From Trebonia sp. (GTDB lineage Bacteria > Actinomycetota > Actinomycetes > Streptosporangiales > Streptosporangiaceae): DNA of 22,295 bases. The stretch covers positions 1 to 22,295 of the forward strand of contig JASHPP010000439.1 in the NCBI GenBank assembly GCA_030038035.1, given 5' to 3'. Below, piece after piece: positions 7,281 through 15,886 of the stretch. The notes beneath the pieces are model-generated. The model saw only the letters and a list, made by a program, of their open reading frames with translations. It was not told the DNA's origin and did not search any database. How positions within the stretch are numbered: the first letter of the stretch is position 1; each line of letters begins with the position of its first letter. Made by a program: the position numbers and the translations under genes.

Positions 7281-8387
7281 GTGGCACACGCAACGCGCAT
7301 GGCGCACCTGTCCTGCGGCGTCGCGCTCGCCGTGACGGCGGTGCTCGCCGTCGCTGGCTGCACGTCCGGCGGCGCCGGCGCGGCGCAGACGGGCACCGGT
7401 GCGGCGAGCACCGCGCCCGCGCTCACGACCGCTCAGGCCCGCCAGGTCTTCGACTCCTACGTGAGCGGGAGCGAGGCGGCCGCGCGCACCGGCGACGTGG
7501 CGCTGGCGCTGTCCGACGTGACCGGCGTGCAGCGCTCCTACGTCACAGCCACCTTCGAGGCCGACCGCTACGACCATGTGCGGCTGCCCTACCCCTACTA
7601 CACCTACGGCAGGCCCGTCTTCTACCTGCCAGCACCCGCCGGATATCCGCGGTTTTTCGTCGCCGACGTCTCGCGCGTGCTCGCCGGCACCAAGCTGAGC
7701 GACGCAATCGCCACGCAGACCGCGGGAGTGACGGTGCCACTCGACGGGAACGTGCTGATGCTGTTCGAGCAGGCCGGCCACAAGCAACCCTGGCGGCTCG
7801 CCAGCACGTCGCAGCTCACCGCGGGCACGTCGCTGCCGCCTCTCGCGACGAACGGCGGCGGCCATGTCCTTGCGCTGCCGCTGAGCACCGGCACGCTGCT
7901 CGCCCCCCCGGACGTGGTCGGCCCGCTGCAAGCCGCGGTCGTTGACGACGGCCCGTCCAGCCCCGCCGCCAGCGCCGTCGCGAACGGCCCGCTGACGACC
8001 GGCATCTACCAGGCGGCACGCACCTTCGTGCAGGGCATCTACCCGCCGCGCGGCGATGTCCTGCAGTGGGCGCTCGACGGCGCGGACTACGCCAGGCTCG
8101 CGCTGCGGACCGCCGACGGCGGGGCGCTGGTGTTCTACTCGATGTACCTGAACACCACGGTCGAGGTCCCGGCCGTGCTGAACGATGCCGAGCCGGTGAA
8201 CCCGGGACCGCCGATCACGGTCCCGGCCGACCTGATGCCGCTGCTTACCCTCGGGCAGAAGGCGCCGCGCGTGGAACTGGAAGGCCAGGACCTGCTCTCG
8301 TTCGCCGCGATCGACCCGCCGGCGGGCAGCGCGAAGATCCAGGTCATCGCGATCGGCGGCGGCCTGGACTACGCCTCAGCTTCCTGA
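7281..8387 (+). CDS. Putative lipoprotein of unknown function
   Basis: A 368-residue secreted protein with a lipoprotein signal peptide: charged start MAHATR, hydrophobic core, and lipobox VAGC with the lipidated Cys at residue 27. A Gly/Ala/Ser/Thr-rich linker follows (28-50). The mature part resembles no domain I can name. It contains the aromatic stretch [16 protein letters not shown] near residue 100 and a later [11 protein letters not shown] segment. It is probably attached to the outer face of the membrane. The start is GTG 7281, supported by a -10 box at leaderless distance; ATG 7299 is the alternative. The 3' end overlaps the convergent glutamate dehydrogenase gene by 19 bases. Confidence 0.8.
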   Translation: MAHATRMAHLSCGVALAVTAVLAVAGCTSGGAGAAQTGTGAASTAPALTTAQARQVFDSYVSGSEAAARTGDVALALSDVTGVQRSYVTATFEADRYDHVRLPYPYYTYGRPVFYLPAPAGYPRFFVADVSRVLAGTKLSDAIATQTAGVTVPLDGNVLMLFEQAGHKQPWRLASTSQLTAGTSLPPLATNGGGHVLALPLSTGTLLAPPDVVGPLQAAVVDDGPSSPAASAVANGPLTTGIYQAARTFVQGIYPPRGDVLQWALDGADYARLALRTADGGALVFYSMYLNTTVEVPAVLNDAEPVNPGPPITVPADLMPLLTLGQKAPRVELEGQDLLSFAAIDPPAGSAKIQVIAIGGGLDYASAS

Positions 8388-11300
8388 GCGGGCAGTGAGC
8401 CTGGCGCGACCAGCGTGCGGATGACGCGGCACGCCACCGACAGGGTCGTGAACGTGAAGCGTTCGCTTTCCCAGATCTCGCCGAGCGTCTGCGCCGCACG
8501 CCGCACCGCCGCCGCGTTCCGCTGCTCCCACAGCGCGACCCGCTCGCCCACCGGGCCGTCCCCGCCAACGGCGAGCACGTCCCGCGTGAGCGCGGCGTGC
8601 GCGCCGTACAGGTCGTCGCGCAGCGCCGCCCGCGCCATCGACGACCAGCGGTCTTCGCGCGGCAGCGCCACGATGAGGTCACGCATCCGGCCGAGCTGCA
8701 GCCGGTCGGCCAGCGTGAAGTACACCGCGGCGGTCTCTTCGACGCCGTGGCCGGTCATCGCGGCACTGTGCACGATGTCGAAGGCCGAGTAAGACGGGAC
8801 CATGGCCGCCACCTCATCGGCCAGCGCCGCCGGCACGCCGCGCGCCGCGAACGAGGTCCGCCGCTCTTCATAGGTGGCAAGATCACGGCCGGAAAGCAAT
8901 TTAGGCATTCCGGAACGGACCGTGGCGACTCCCTCGCTCAGGAAGCTCACGGTCTCGGCGATGCCGAACGGCGGGCGCCCGTTCAGCAGCAGCCACCTGG
9001 TGGCACGCTCCACGAGCTTGCGCGCCTCAAGGACCAGCGCGATCCGCACGTCGACGTCGACCTCGCCAACCAGCCCGCCGACCTGCCGCCAGAACGCGGG
9101 CATGCCGAAGACCGCGCGGGCGACCAGCCAGGCGCGGGTGGTGTCAGGCACCGGCAGACCGGTCTCTTCACCGGTCCGGAACAAGAACGTGGTTCCCCCT
9201 GTGTCCACCATCTCGTTCACCACGGAGGTCGTGATGATCTCCCGGCGCAGCCGGTGCCCGTTCATCTGGTCGGCGAACCGGGCGCGCAGCGGCGCGGGAA
9301 AGTAATCGACGAGCGCGTCCCGCAGATACGGGTCGTCGGGCAGGTGAGAGGCGAGCACCTCCTGGCCAGCGGCGATCTTGGTGTGCGCGAGCAGCAGGGC
9401 AAGCTCAGGCGACGTGAGGCCGGTGCCCGCGGACCGCCTGGAGGCGATCTCCTTGTCCCCGGGCAGCACGTCGCCCTCCGCGGACAGGCGCCCTTCCCTG
9501 ATGAGCTTGCGCAGGTACCTGGCGTGCACGTGGAGCAGCCGCGGCGCCTGGTAGCGGGCGGCGGCCAGCGCCATGTTCTGCCCGTCGTTGTGCTCGAGTA
9601 CGTGCGCGGCCACCTCGTCAGTCATCGCGTGCAGCAGCGGAGCCCGGTCCGCTGGCTTGATCGACCCGCTGGCGATGGCGTCGGCGAGCAGGATCTTGAT
9701 GTTGACCTCGTGGTCGGAGGTGTCCACCCCGGCCGAGTTGTCGATGAAGTCGGTATTGACGAGCCCGCCGTTCAGCGCGTACTCGACCCGGGCGGCCTGG
9801 GTCAGCCCCAGGTTGCCGCCCTCAGCGACGACCTTCGCCCGCAGTTGCACGGCGTCGACCCGCACCGCGTCGTTGGAGCGGTCGCCCGCGTCGGCGTGCG
9901 TCTCATGGCTGGCCTTGACGTAGGTGCCGATCCCGCCGTTCCACAGCAGGTCGACCGGCGCCTGCAAGATCGCCGAGATCAGCTCGTCAGGGGAGACGGC
10001 GAGGATGCCCTCGTCGATGCCGAGAGCGGCACGGGCCTGCGGCGACAGCGGGACAGACTTCACGGCGCGCGGCCATACCCCGCCGCCGGCCGAGATCAGA
10101 GCCGGGTCGTAGTCGGCCCAGGAGGACTGGGGCAGCGCGAACAGCCGCTCCCGTTCGGCGAAGCTGACCACCGGATCCGGGACCGGGTCGAGGAACACGT
10201 GCCGGTGATCGAAGGCCGCGACGAGCTTGATGTGCCGGGACAGCAGCATCCCGTTGCCGAACACGTCGCCGGACATGTCCCCGACGCCGACCACGGTGAA
10301 GTCGTCGGCGTCGGGGTTGAGCCGGAGCGCGGCGAAATGCCAGCGCACGGACTCCCACGCGCCACGGGCGGTGATGCCCATCTTCTTGTGGTCATAGCCG
10401 ACGGACCCGCCGGAGGCGAACGCGTCGCCGAGCCAGTACCCGTAGCGCTCGGCGATCTCGTTGGCGTCGTCGGAGAACGTCGCGGTGCCCTTGTCGGCGG
10501 CTACCACCAGGTACGGGTCGTCGCCCTCAAGCCGGACCACGCCGGGCGGCGGCACCACTTTGTCGCCGTCGATGTTGTCGGTGATGTCGAGCATCGCGCT
10601 GATGAACATCCGGTAGCAGGCGAGCACCTCGGCCGCGTACGCCTCCCGGTCGGCCGGGTCGGGCAGCCGCTTGCACACGAAGCCGCCCTTCGCGCCGGAC
10701 GGCACGATGACCGAGTTCTTGACCTCCTGCGCCTTGACCAGGCCAAGGACTTCGGTGCGGAAGTCCTCGGGCCGCTCCGACCAGCGCAGTCCGCCGCGCG
10801 CGACGTGGCTGAACCGCAGGTGCACCGCCTCGAGCCGCGGCGAGTACACGAAGATCTCGAACTTCGGCCGCGGCACCGGGATCACCGCCACGTTCTCCGG
10901 CGCCAGTTTGAACACCAGGTAGGGCGCGGGCGTGTCCGGGTGCTGGAAGTAGTTCGTGCGCAGCGTCGCCTCGACGAGGGCCAGGTAGGAGCGCAGGATG
11001 CGGTCGTGGTCCAGGCTCACCACCTCATCAAGCGCGCCGCGGAGCTCCTCGGCGATCGCCTCGCACCGTTCGGCCGCGCCGCCCTGCATGCCGGGGTCGA
11101 ACCGCGACTCGAACAGCCGGATCAGCAGCCGGGTGATCGCCGGGTTGGCGCACAGCACCCGTTGCAGGTAACTCTGGCTGAACCGCGTGCCGGCCTGGCG
11201 CAGGTACCGGGCATACGCGCGCAGCACCACCACTTGCCGCCAGGTCAGCCCGGCGTCGAGCACCAGCGCGTTGAACGCGTCGTCCTCGGTCCGCTCGTCC

Positions 11301-13396
11301 CACAGCGCGGTCAGCGCCGCCTCGAACTCGGCCCGGATCCCGCGGGGTACAGGCAGGGCATCCGCGGACTCCCCCGGAGCACGTGGGGCGTCAAGCCGCG
11401 GCCGGGGGGCCTCGGGGGAGTTCCCCGGAGCACGTGCGGCGTCAAGCCGCAGCCGGGGGGCTCCGGGGGGTCGCCCCCCCGGAAAACAGAGCCCGAAGTC
11501 GTAGATCCAGAACGGCAGCGCCAGATGGTCTTCGCCTGGGCCGCAGGAGATCGACCCGCCGAACTCGTACGGGTGCTCGTCCACGACCTCCAGCCCCATG
11601 TGCTGCAGCTGCGGCAGCACGTCGGACAGCGTGATGGGCCCGGCGGACCGGAAGATGCGCAGCCGCAGCTGCTCGCCGTCGGAAGTCTCCAGGCGCAGCG
11701 CGAACGGCTCGCCTGCCTCGCGCAGGCGGAGCACCTCGGTCAGGTCGGTGACGGCGGTGGCCGGCGACGTGTCGGCCTTGTACGTCTCGGGGATCGCTTC
11801 GGCGCAGACCTGCAGCAGCCGGGCGGCGCGTTCGGGGCCGATGCGGCGTTCGGCCTCCGCGGCGAGATCCTCATCCCAGGAGCGGACCGCGGCCGCGATG
11901 TCGGCCTGCAGCGCGAGCTGGTCGACGTGCGGCAGCGGACGGCCGGGCTCGCCGTGCACGACGACGTGCAGCCGGGCGAGCGCGGAGTTGCTCACCATCG
12001 CGCTGTAGTCGACCGACGCGCCGTGCAGCGCAGCGCGCAAGATCTCCTGGGCGCGCAGCCTGACCTCCGTGGTGTAGCGGTCCCTGGGCAGGTACACCAG
12101 GCAGGACACGTAGCGGCCGTAGGCGTCGGGCCGCAAGAACAGGCGGACCTGCTTGCGCTCCCCGAGCCGGAGCACGGCCAGCGCGATGGGGGTCAGCTGC
12201 TCGGCGCTGATCTCGAACAGCTCCTCGCGCGGGTAGCCCTCGAGGATCTCGATGAGCTCCTTGCCGTCGTGGCTGTCCGCGGGCAGCCCGGCCTCCTCGA
12301 GCACCAGCTCAAGCTTGCGGCGCAGCACGGGGATGCGCGTGATCGACTCGGTGTAGGCGGCCTGGGTGTACAGGCCGAGGAACCGGTACTCCCCGCTCAC
12401 CTGGCCGTCCGCGCCGAACCTCCGCACCGACACGTAGTCCAGGTAGCTCGGCCGGTAGACGGTGGACCGGGTGCTGGACTTGGCGAGCACGAGCAGCCGC
12501 GCGGCGCGCGCCCCGTGTGGGCCACCCGGCGGGGTGGCGGCGAACGAGTCCGCGCCGTCGTGACGCAGCACGCCAAGCCCGGTGCCCGGCACCGGACGCA
12601 GCTCCTGCTCGTCCTCGAGCCTGGTCAGCTTGTACTGGCGGTAGCCGAGGAACGTGAAGTGGCCGGCCGCGAGCCAGACCAGCAGCTCGCCGGCTTCCGC
12701 CTCTTCCGGGCCGCTGCCCTCGGCGTCGGCGAGCGAGGCGGCCAGCTCACGCGCCGCGGACCGCATGCGGGGCTGGTCTTCCATCGCGACCCGCAGGTCG
12801 TCAAGCACGCGGCGCAGGTCCCCCGCGAGCTTTTCGTGCCCGGGCAGGTGACCGAGCTCGACGTGGATCCAGGACTCTGGCACCCACCCAGCCGGCGGCT
12901 CCGCGCCGACCCCGCCAAGCACGATCCCGTTCGCGACTCCGGTGACGTCCCGCCGCGCGGTCAGCAGCGGGTGCACGAGCAGCGTGATGTCGGCGGAGTG
13001 CCGGTTGAGCTCCATCGTCACCGAGTCGACCAGGTAGGGCATGTCGTCGGTGACGATGTCCACGACCGTTCCTGCGCTGGTCAGCGACGCGGCACCCGCC
13101 TCGCGCACCTGGACGGCGGCGCGGCCCTGCGGACGGCTCGCGCCAAGCGCGGCGTGCCAGGCCGCCACGGCGGCCACCCGCCGCGCGCCAGCCGGCGCGA
13201 GATCCTCGGTCGCGACGAACCGGTAGTAGGCGTCGAGGAAGCCGCGCCGGTCACCGACCGCCTTGCCAAGGTCGCCTGGCGGCGCGACGGCGCGGTCCGC
13301 GCCACCCCCGTCCACCCACAGCGCCGCAGCCTCGGCGAACAACGGCTCCCTTGCCTCGTCCGAGGTGTCCCTGGCTTCGTCCGGCCGTTCCGGCAT
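8369..13396 (-). CDS. gdh: NAD-specific glutamate dehydrogenase, large (GDH-180) type
   Basis: A protein of 1675 residues, the size of the large NAD-GDH class (about 1600-1650 in Streptomyces and mycobacteria). It deaminates glutamate to 2-oxoglutarate and ammonium. The N-terminal half holds ACT-like regulatory domains. The catalytic part contains ARGGLRWSERPEDFRTEV, then VIVPSGAKGGFVCK (about 895-908) with the substrate-binding Lys, the Rossmann domain with GVGDMSGDVFGNGMLLS, and NGGIGTYVK. ATG at 13396 is chosen because GAGGAG lies seven to eight bases upstream. Residues about 641-676, just after IYDFGLCF, are a Pro/Arg-rich insertion of two 17-residue repeats absent from relatives I know. 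It ends with TAG, overlapping the convergent lipoprotein gene. Confidence 0.95.
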   Translation of the reverse strand: MPERPDEARDTSDEAREPLFAEAAALWVDGGGADRAVAPPGDLGKAVGDRRGFLDAYYRFVATEDLAPAGARRVAAVAAWHAALGASRPQGRAAVQVREAGAASLTSAGTVVDIVTDDMPYLVDSVTMELNRHSADITLLVHPLLTARRDVTGVANGIVLGGVGAEPPAGWVPESWIHVELGHLPGHEKLAGDLRRVLDDLRVAMEDQPRMRSAARELAASLADAEGSGPEEAEAGELLVWLAAGHFTFLGYRQYKLTRLEDEQELRPVPGTGLGVLRHDGADSFAATPPGGPHGARAARLLVLAKSSTRSTVYRPSYLDYVSVRRFGADGQVSGEYRFLGLYTQAAYTESITRIPVLRRKLELVLEEAGLPADSHDGKELIEILEGYPREELFEISAEQLTPIALAVLRLGERKQVRLFLRPDAYGRYVSCLVYLPRDRYTTEVRLRAQEILRAALHGASVDYSAMVSNSALARLHVVVHGEPGRPLPHVDQLALQADIAAAVRSWDEDLAAEAERRIGPERAARLLQVCAEAIPETYKADTSPATAVTDLTEVLRLREAGEPFALRLETSDGEQLRLRIFRSAGPITLSDVLPQLQHMGLEVVDEHPYEFGGSISCGPGEDHLALPFWIYDFGLCFPGGRPPGAPRLRLDAARAPGNSPEAPRPRLDAPRAPGESADALPVPRGIRAEFEAALTALWDERTEDDAFNALVLDAGLTWRQVVVLRAYARYLRQAGTRFSQSYLQRVLCANPAITRLLIRLFESRFDPGMQGGAAERCEAIAEELRGALDEVVSLDHDRILRSYLALVEATLRTNYFQHPDTPAPYLVFKLAPENVAVIPVPRPKFEIFVYSPRLEAVHLRFSHVARGGLRWSERPEDFRTEVLGLVKAQEVKNSVIVPSGAKGGFVCKRLPDPADREAYAAEVLACYRMFISAMLDITDNIDGDKVVPPPGVVRLEGDDPYLVVAADKGTATFSDDANEIAERYGYWLGDAFASGGSVGYDHKKMGITARGAWESVRWHFAALRLNPDADDFTVVGVGDMSGDVFGNGMLLSRHIKLVAAFDHRHVFLDPVPDPVVSFAERERLFALPQSSWADYDPALISAGGGVWPRAVKSVPLSPQARAALGIDEGILAVSPDELISAILQAPVDLLWNGGIGTYVKASHETHADAGDRSNDAVRVDAVQLRAKVVAEGGNLGLTQAARVEYALNGGLVNTDFIDNSAGVDTSDHEVNIKILLADAIASGSIKPADRAPLLHAMTDEVAAHVLEHNDGQNMALAAARYQAPRLLHVHARYLRKLIREGRLSAEGDVLPGDKEIASRRSAGTGLTSPELALLLAHTKIAAGQEVLASHLPDDPYLRDALVDYFPAPLRARFADQMNGHRLRREIITTSVVNEMVDTGGTTFLFRTGEETGLPVPDTTRAWLVARAVFGMPAFWRQVGGLVGEVDVDVRIALVLEARKLVERATRWLLLNGRPPFGIAETVSFLSEGVATVRSGMPKLLSGRDLATYEERRTSFAARGVPAALADEVAAMVPSYSAFDIVHSAAMTGHGVEETAAVYFTLADRLQLGRMRDLIVALPREDRWSSMARAALRDDLYGAHAALTRDVLAVGGDGPVGERVALWEQRNAAAVRRAAQTLGEIWESERFTFTTLSVACRVIRTLVAPGSLPAQEAEA
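11372..11473. repeat. Two 51-bp direct repeats inside gdh
   Basis: Copies at 11372-11422 and 11423-11473 match at 38 of their first 40 bases, then diverge. The period is 17 codons. On the coding (minus) strand they encode PGAPRLRLDAARAPGNS and PEAPRPRLDAPRAPGES. They join a C/G palindrome at 11463-11482. The composition (runs of G and C, Pro/Arg coding) is unlike the flanking gdh sequence. Confidence 0.9.
11463..11482. repeat. GC palindrome inside gdh
   Basis: CCGGGGGG (11463-11470) pairs with CCCCCCGG (11475-11482) around a 4-base loop. The same 8-bp arms recur at 13419-13439, upstream of gdh. It sits at the edge of the two 51-bp repeats and is part of the inserted block. Confidence 0.7.
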
Positions 13397-13418
13397 TGAA
13401 AATCTCCTCTGCTTACCC

Positions 13419-13439
13419 CCGGGGGGACGACCCCCCCGG
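13419..13439. repeat. GC palindrome upstream of gdh
   Basis: CCGGGGGG (13419-13426) pairs with CCCCCCGG (13432-13439) across a 5-base loop. The arms are identical to those of the palindrome inside gdh (11463-11482). Further CCCCCCCGG blocks follow at once. Confidence 0.65.
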
Positions 13440-13489
13440 TGACCCCCCCGGTATGGGGGAGCTGCCCGCCCCCCCATTGCCCCCCCGGC

Positions 13490-13512
13490 CCGGGGGCCTT
13501 CTTGGCCCCCGG
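13490..13512. terminator. Strong hairpin, possible terminator of the acetoacetyl-CoA synthetase transcript
   Basis: CCGGGGGCC (13490-13498) and GGCCCCCGG (13504-13512) form a perfect 9-bp stem with loop TTCTT. No T-run follows on the minus strand, so intrinsic termination is uncertain. It could also be a barrier to transcription entering gdh. Confidence 0.35.
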
Positions 13513-13520
13513 AGCCGCCA

Positions 13521-13708
13521 GTGCCGCTAGGGCCTGCCGGTTCCGTTAGGGCCCGCCGGTTCCGTTAGGGCCGCCGGTTCCGTTAAGGCCCTTCGGTGCC
13601 GTTAGGACCCGCGGGGTCCGTTAAGGCCTGGCGGTTCCGTTAAGGCCATCGGTTCCGTCAGGGCCTGCCGGGTTCCGTCAGGGCCCTCGGGTCCGTTAGG
13701 GGCCGCCG
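13521..13708. repeat. About ten tandem copies of a degenerate 19-bp unit
   Basis: The consensus on the plus strand is about GTTCCGTTAGGGCCNGCCG. Copies vary in length (18-20 bp) and sequence (TTAGGG, TTAAGG, TCAGGG, CTAGGG variants). Because lengths are not multiples of three the array is not coding. There are no unique spacers between units, so it is not a CRISPR. It lies 125 bases upstream of the gdh start and 84 bases past the upstream stop. Confidence 0.85.
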
Positions 13709-13792
13709 GGGGCGTCTGGGCCGTGGGGGCGGGGCGTGCGGCAGCTCACGTCGTTGTGGTGGCTGCTTGGGTGAGTTCCGGATCCTCCCTAT

Positions 13793-15823
13793 CTACAGAC
13801 TAGATGCACGAACGTATGACGACAGCACTTCCGGGTTGGCCAGCGCGCTGGGATCGGCGGCCTGGGCCAGCGGGGTGCCTTGCAGGATCTTGCGGACCGG
13901 GATCTCCAGCTTCTTGCCCGACAGCGTCCGCGGGACGCCGGGCACGGCGACGATCTCGTCGGGGACATGCCGCGGGGACAGCTGCGCGCGCAGCGCCGCG
14001 CGGAACCGGGCGGTGAGGTCCTCGTCCAGTTCGCGGCCCGCCGCGAGCTGGACGAACAGCACCAGCCTGCCGTCGGCCCCGAGCCGCCCGGTGTCCACCA
14101 CCAGGCTGTCCGCGACCTCGGGGAAGGACTCGATGACCCGGTAGAACTCGCTCGTCCCCATCCGCACGCCGCCCCGGTTGAGGGTCGCGTCAGACCGGCC
14201 GTAGATCACGCAGCCGCCGTCGGGGCGGATCTCGATCCAGTCGCCGTGCCGCCAGATTCCGGGAAAGTCCGCGAAGTAGCTGTCGGCGTACCGGGTCCCG
14301 CCTGGATCGTTCCAGAACATCACCGGCATCGACGGCATCGGCTCGGTGATCACGAGCTCGCCGACCGTGCCGACGACCGGTCGCCCGGCCTCGTCGAACG
14401 ACTCGACCGCCGCGCCCAGGCAGCGGCCGGATATCACGCCGGCCCGCACCGGCAGCAACGGGCAGTGGCCGACGAACCCGGTGCACACGTCGGTGCCGCC
14501 GGACGTCGAGCCCAGCTGGATGTTCTTGCCCACCGCCGCGTACACCCAGGTGAAACCCTCGGGCGGCAGCGGCGAGCCGGTCGACCCGACGCCGCGCAGC
14601 GCGGACAGGTTAAAGCTCTCGCCGGGCCGCAGCCCTGCCTTCTGGCAGGCCATCAGGTACGGCGCGCCGACACCCAGGTAGCTGAGCTTGGCTTCGGCCG
14701 CAAGCCGCCACAGCCTGCCGGTCTCCGGGTAGCCGGCGCTCCCGTCGTACAGCACGATCGTCGTGCCGGCGAGCAGCCCGCCGACCTGGAAGTTCCACAT
14801 CATCCAGCCGGTCGTCGTGTACCAGCTGAACCGGTCGCCAGGGTGCAGGTCCAGATGCAGCGCGAGCACCTTGAGGTGCTCAAGCACGATGCCGCCGTGC
14901 CCGTGCACGATCGGCTTCGGCAGCCCGGTGGTGCCGCTGGAGTAGACGACCCACAGCGGGTGCTCGAACGGCACCTCCTCGAACTCGGCGTCATGACCGT
15001 GCCCGGCCGGCGCCGCCAGGGCGGACCAGTCAAGAACCTGCACGCCCGCGCCCACCGCGGGCGGACTGGCCGCCGCCGTGCCCAGCAGGTCCACCATGAC
15101 CACGGCACGCAGCGTGGGCAGCTGCGCCGCGATCTCGGCGACCACGCCGATGCGGGGGAACTCCTTGCCGTGGTACGCGTAGCCGTCCGCGGCGAGCAGC
15201 ACCGCCGGCTCGATCTGCGCGAACCTGTCAAGCACGCTGCGGGTGCCGAAGTCCGGCGAGCAGGAGGACCAGATCGCGCCGACGCTCGCGGCCGCAAGCA
15301 GCCCGACGACCGCCTCGGGGATGTTCGGCAGCAGCGCGGCCACGCGGTCGCCCTTGCCCACCCCGAGCGCGCGCAGGCCCGCCGCCACGCGGGCCACCTC
15401 GGCGGCGAGTTCGCCGTAGGTAAGAGAGCCGGCCCGGCCTCGTTCGGAGGAAAAGATGATGGCGGCGCGGTCCGGATCGGTCCACGCGGTCCGCAGCGCG
15501 TTCCGTGCGTAGTTCAGGGTCGATCCGGGGAACCAGTGCACATCGGGCATCGGGCCGCCGGTCAGCGCCGGGCCGTCGCCGCGGTCGCCGAGTACCTCGA
15601 AGTAGTCCCAGATCGACGTCCAGAACTCGCCGAGGTCACCTACCGACCAGGCCCACAGGTCCTGATATCCCGGCGGATCCCCGCCAAGCGCAGCCCCGCG
15701 ATCCGCCAGCCAGCGCATGTACCGGCTTATCCGGGCGCTCTTGACGGTGTCCGCGTCCGGTTCCCACAGCGTCGCCCCGTACCCCTGCCCCGCTACCGCC
15801 CCGCTCGCCTCATTGCCTGCCAT
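13793..15823 (-). CDS. Acetoacetyl-CoA synthetase
   Basis: A 676-residue member of the acyl-AMP-forming (ANL) superfamily, the usual size for acetoacetate-CoA ligase. It activates acetoacetate with ATP and CoA, feeding ketone bodies or PHB-derived acetoacetate into acetyl-CoA metabolism. The N-terminal cap WFPGSTLNYARN marks the acetyl-/acetoacetyl-CoA synthetase branch. The ATP-binding YSSGTTGLPKPIVHGHGG is near residue 295. TTTGWMMWNFQ, STSGGTDVCTGFVG and the C-terminal SGKKLEIPVRKILQG (catalytic Lys near 638) complete it. STSGGTDVCTGF and the absence of an acetyl-CoA synthetase C-terminal pattern favour acetoacetate. ATG 15823 is chosen because the protein then starts with the family-like MAGNEASGAV-; no strong ribosome-binding site is seen. 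It lies 63 bases after the HAD-like gene in the same direction. Confidence 0.9.
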   Translation of the reverse strand: MAGNEASGAVAGQGYGATLWEPDADTVKSARISRYMRWLADRGAALGGDPPGYQDLWAWSVGDLGEFWTSIWDYFEVLGDRGDGPALTGGPMPDVHWFPGSTLNYARNALRTAWTDPDRAAIIFSSERGRAGSLTYGELAAEVARVAAGLRALGVGKGDRVAALLPNIPEAVVGLLAAASVGAIWSSCSPDFGTRSVLDRFAQIEPAVLLAADGYAYHGKEFPRIGVVAEIAAQLPTLRAVVMVDLLGTAAASPPAVGAGVQVLDWSALAAPAGHGHDAEFEEVPFEHPLWVVYSSGTTGLPKPIVHGHGGIVLEHLKVLALHLDLHPGDRFSWYTTTGWMMWNFQVGGLLAGTTIVLYDGSAGYPETGRLWRLAAEAKLSYLGVGAPYLMACQKAGLRPGESFNLSALRGVGSTGSPLPPEGFTWVYAAVGKNIQLGSTSGGTDVCTGFVGHCPLLPVRAGVISGRCLGAAVESFDEAGRPVVGTVGELVITEPMPSMPVMFWNDPGGTRYADSYFADFPGIWRHGDWIEIRPDGGCVIYGRSDATLNRGGVRMGTSEFYRVIESFPEVADSLVVDTGRLGADGRLVLFVQLAAGRELDEDLTARFRAALRAQLSPRHVPDEIVAVPGVPRTLSGKKLEIPVRKILQGTPLAQAADPSALANPEVLSSYVRASSL

Positions 15824-15886
15824 GCACCCAGCATCGTGCCGCGCCGGCGGCGGGCGCAACCGCGGTGCGGGCGACCTGCGTCACGG

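Larger units (their letters stand above)
13397..13792. other. Non-coding spacer between acetoacetyl-CoA synthetase gene and gdh
   Basis: I see no gene in these 396 bases. From the gdh side they hold the gdh ribosome-binding site (GAGGAG), several runs of six to seven C or G with palindromes (13419-13439, 13490-13512), about ten 19-bp degenerate tandem repeats (13521-13708), and a plain stretch up to the stop codon of the upstream gene. A gdh promoter must lie here if gdh is transcribed separately, but no clear -10 or -35 was recognised. Confidence 0.7.

Noticed and set aside
7195..7293. N-terminal extension of prfB to 7293
   Set aside because: The extra residues are Arg/Pro-rich and not RF2-like, and they run through the promoter region of the divergent gene; ATG 7194 starts the family sequence.
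8597..13399. Very long plus-strand open frame opposite gdh (1600 codons)
   Set aside because: It is the antisense of a clearly recognisable glutamate dehydrogenase. High-GC genes commonly leave an open frame on the opposite strand, and the translation shows no domain.
13397..13477. N-terminal extension of gdh to 13477
   Set aside because: It would translate the G/C-run palindromes; the ATG at 13396 has a good GAGGAG site.
13521..13708. Tandem array considered as a CRISPR
   Set aside because: The units are directly adjacent and degenerate, with no unique spacers and no cas genes nearby.
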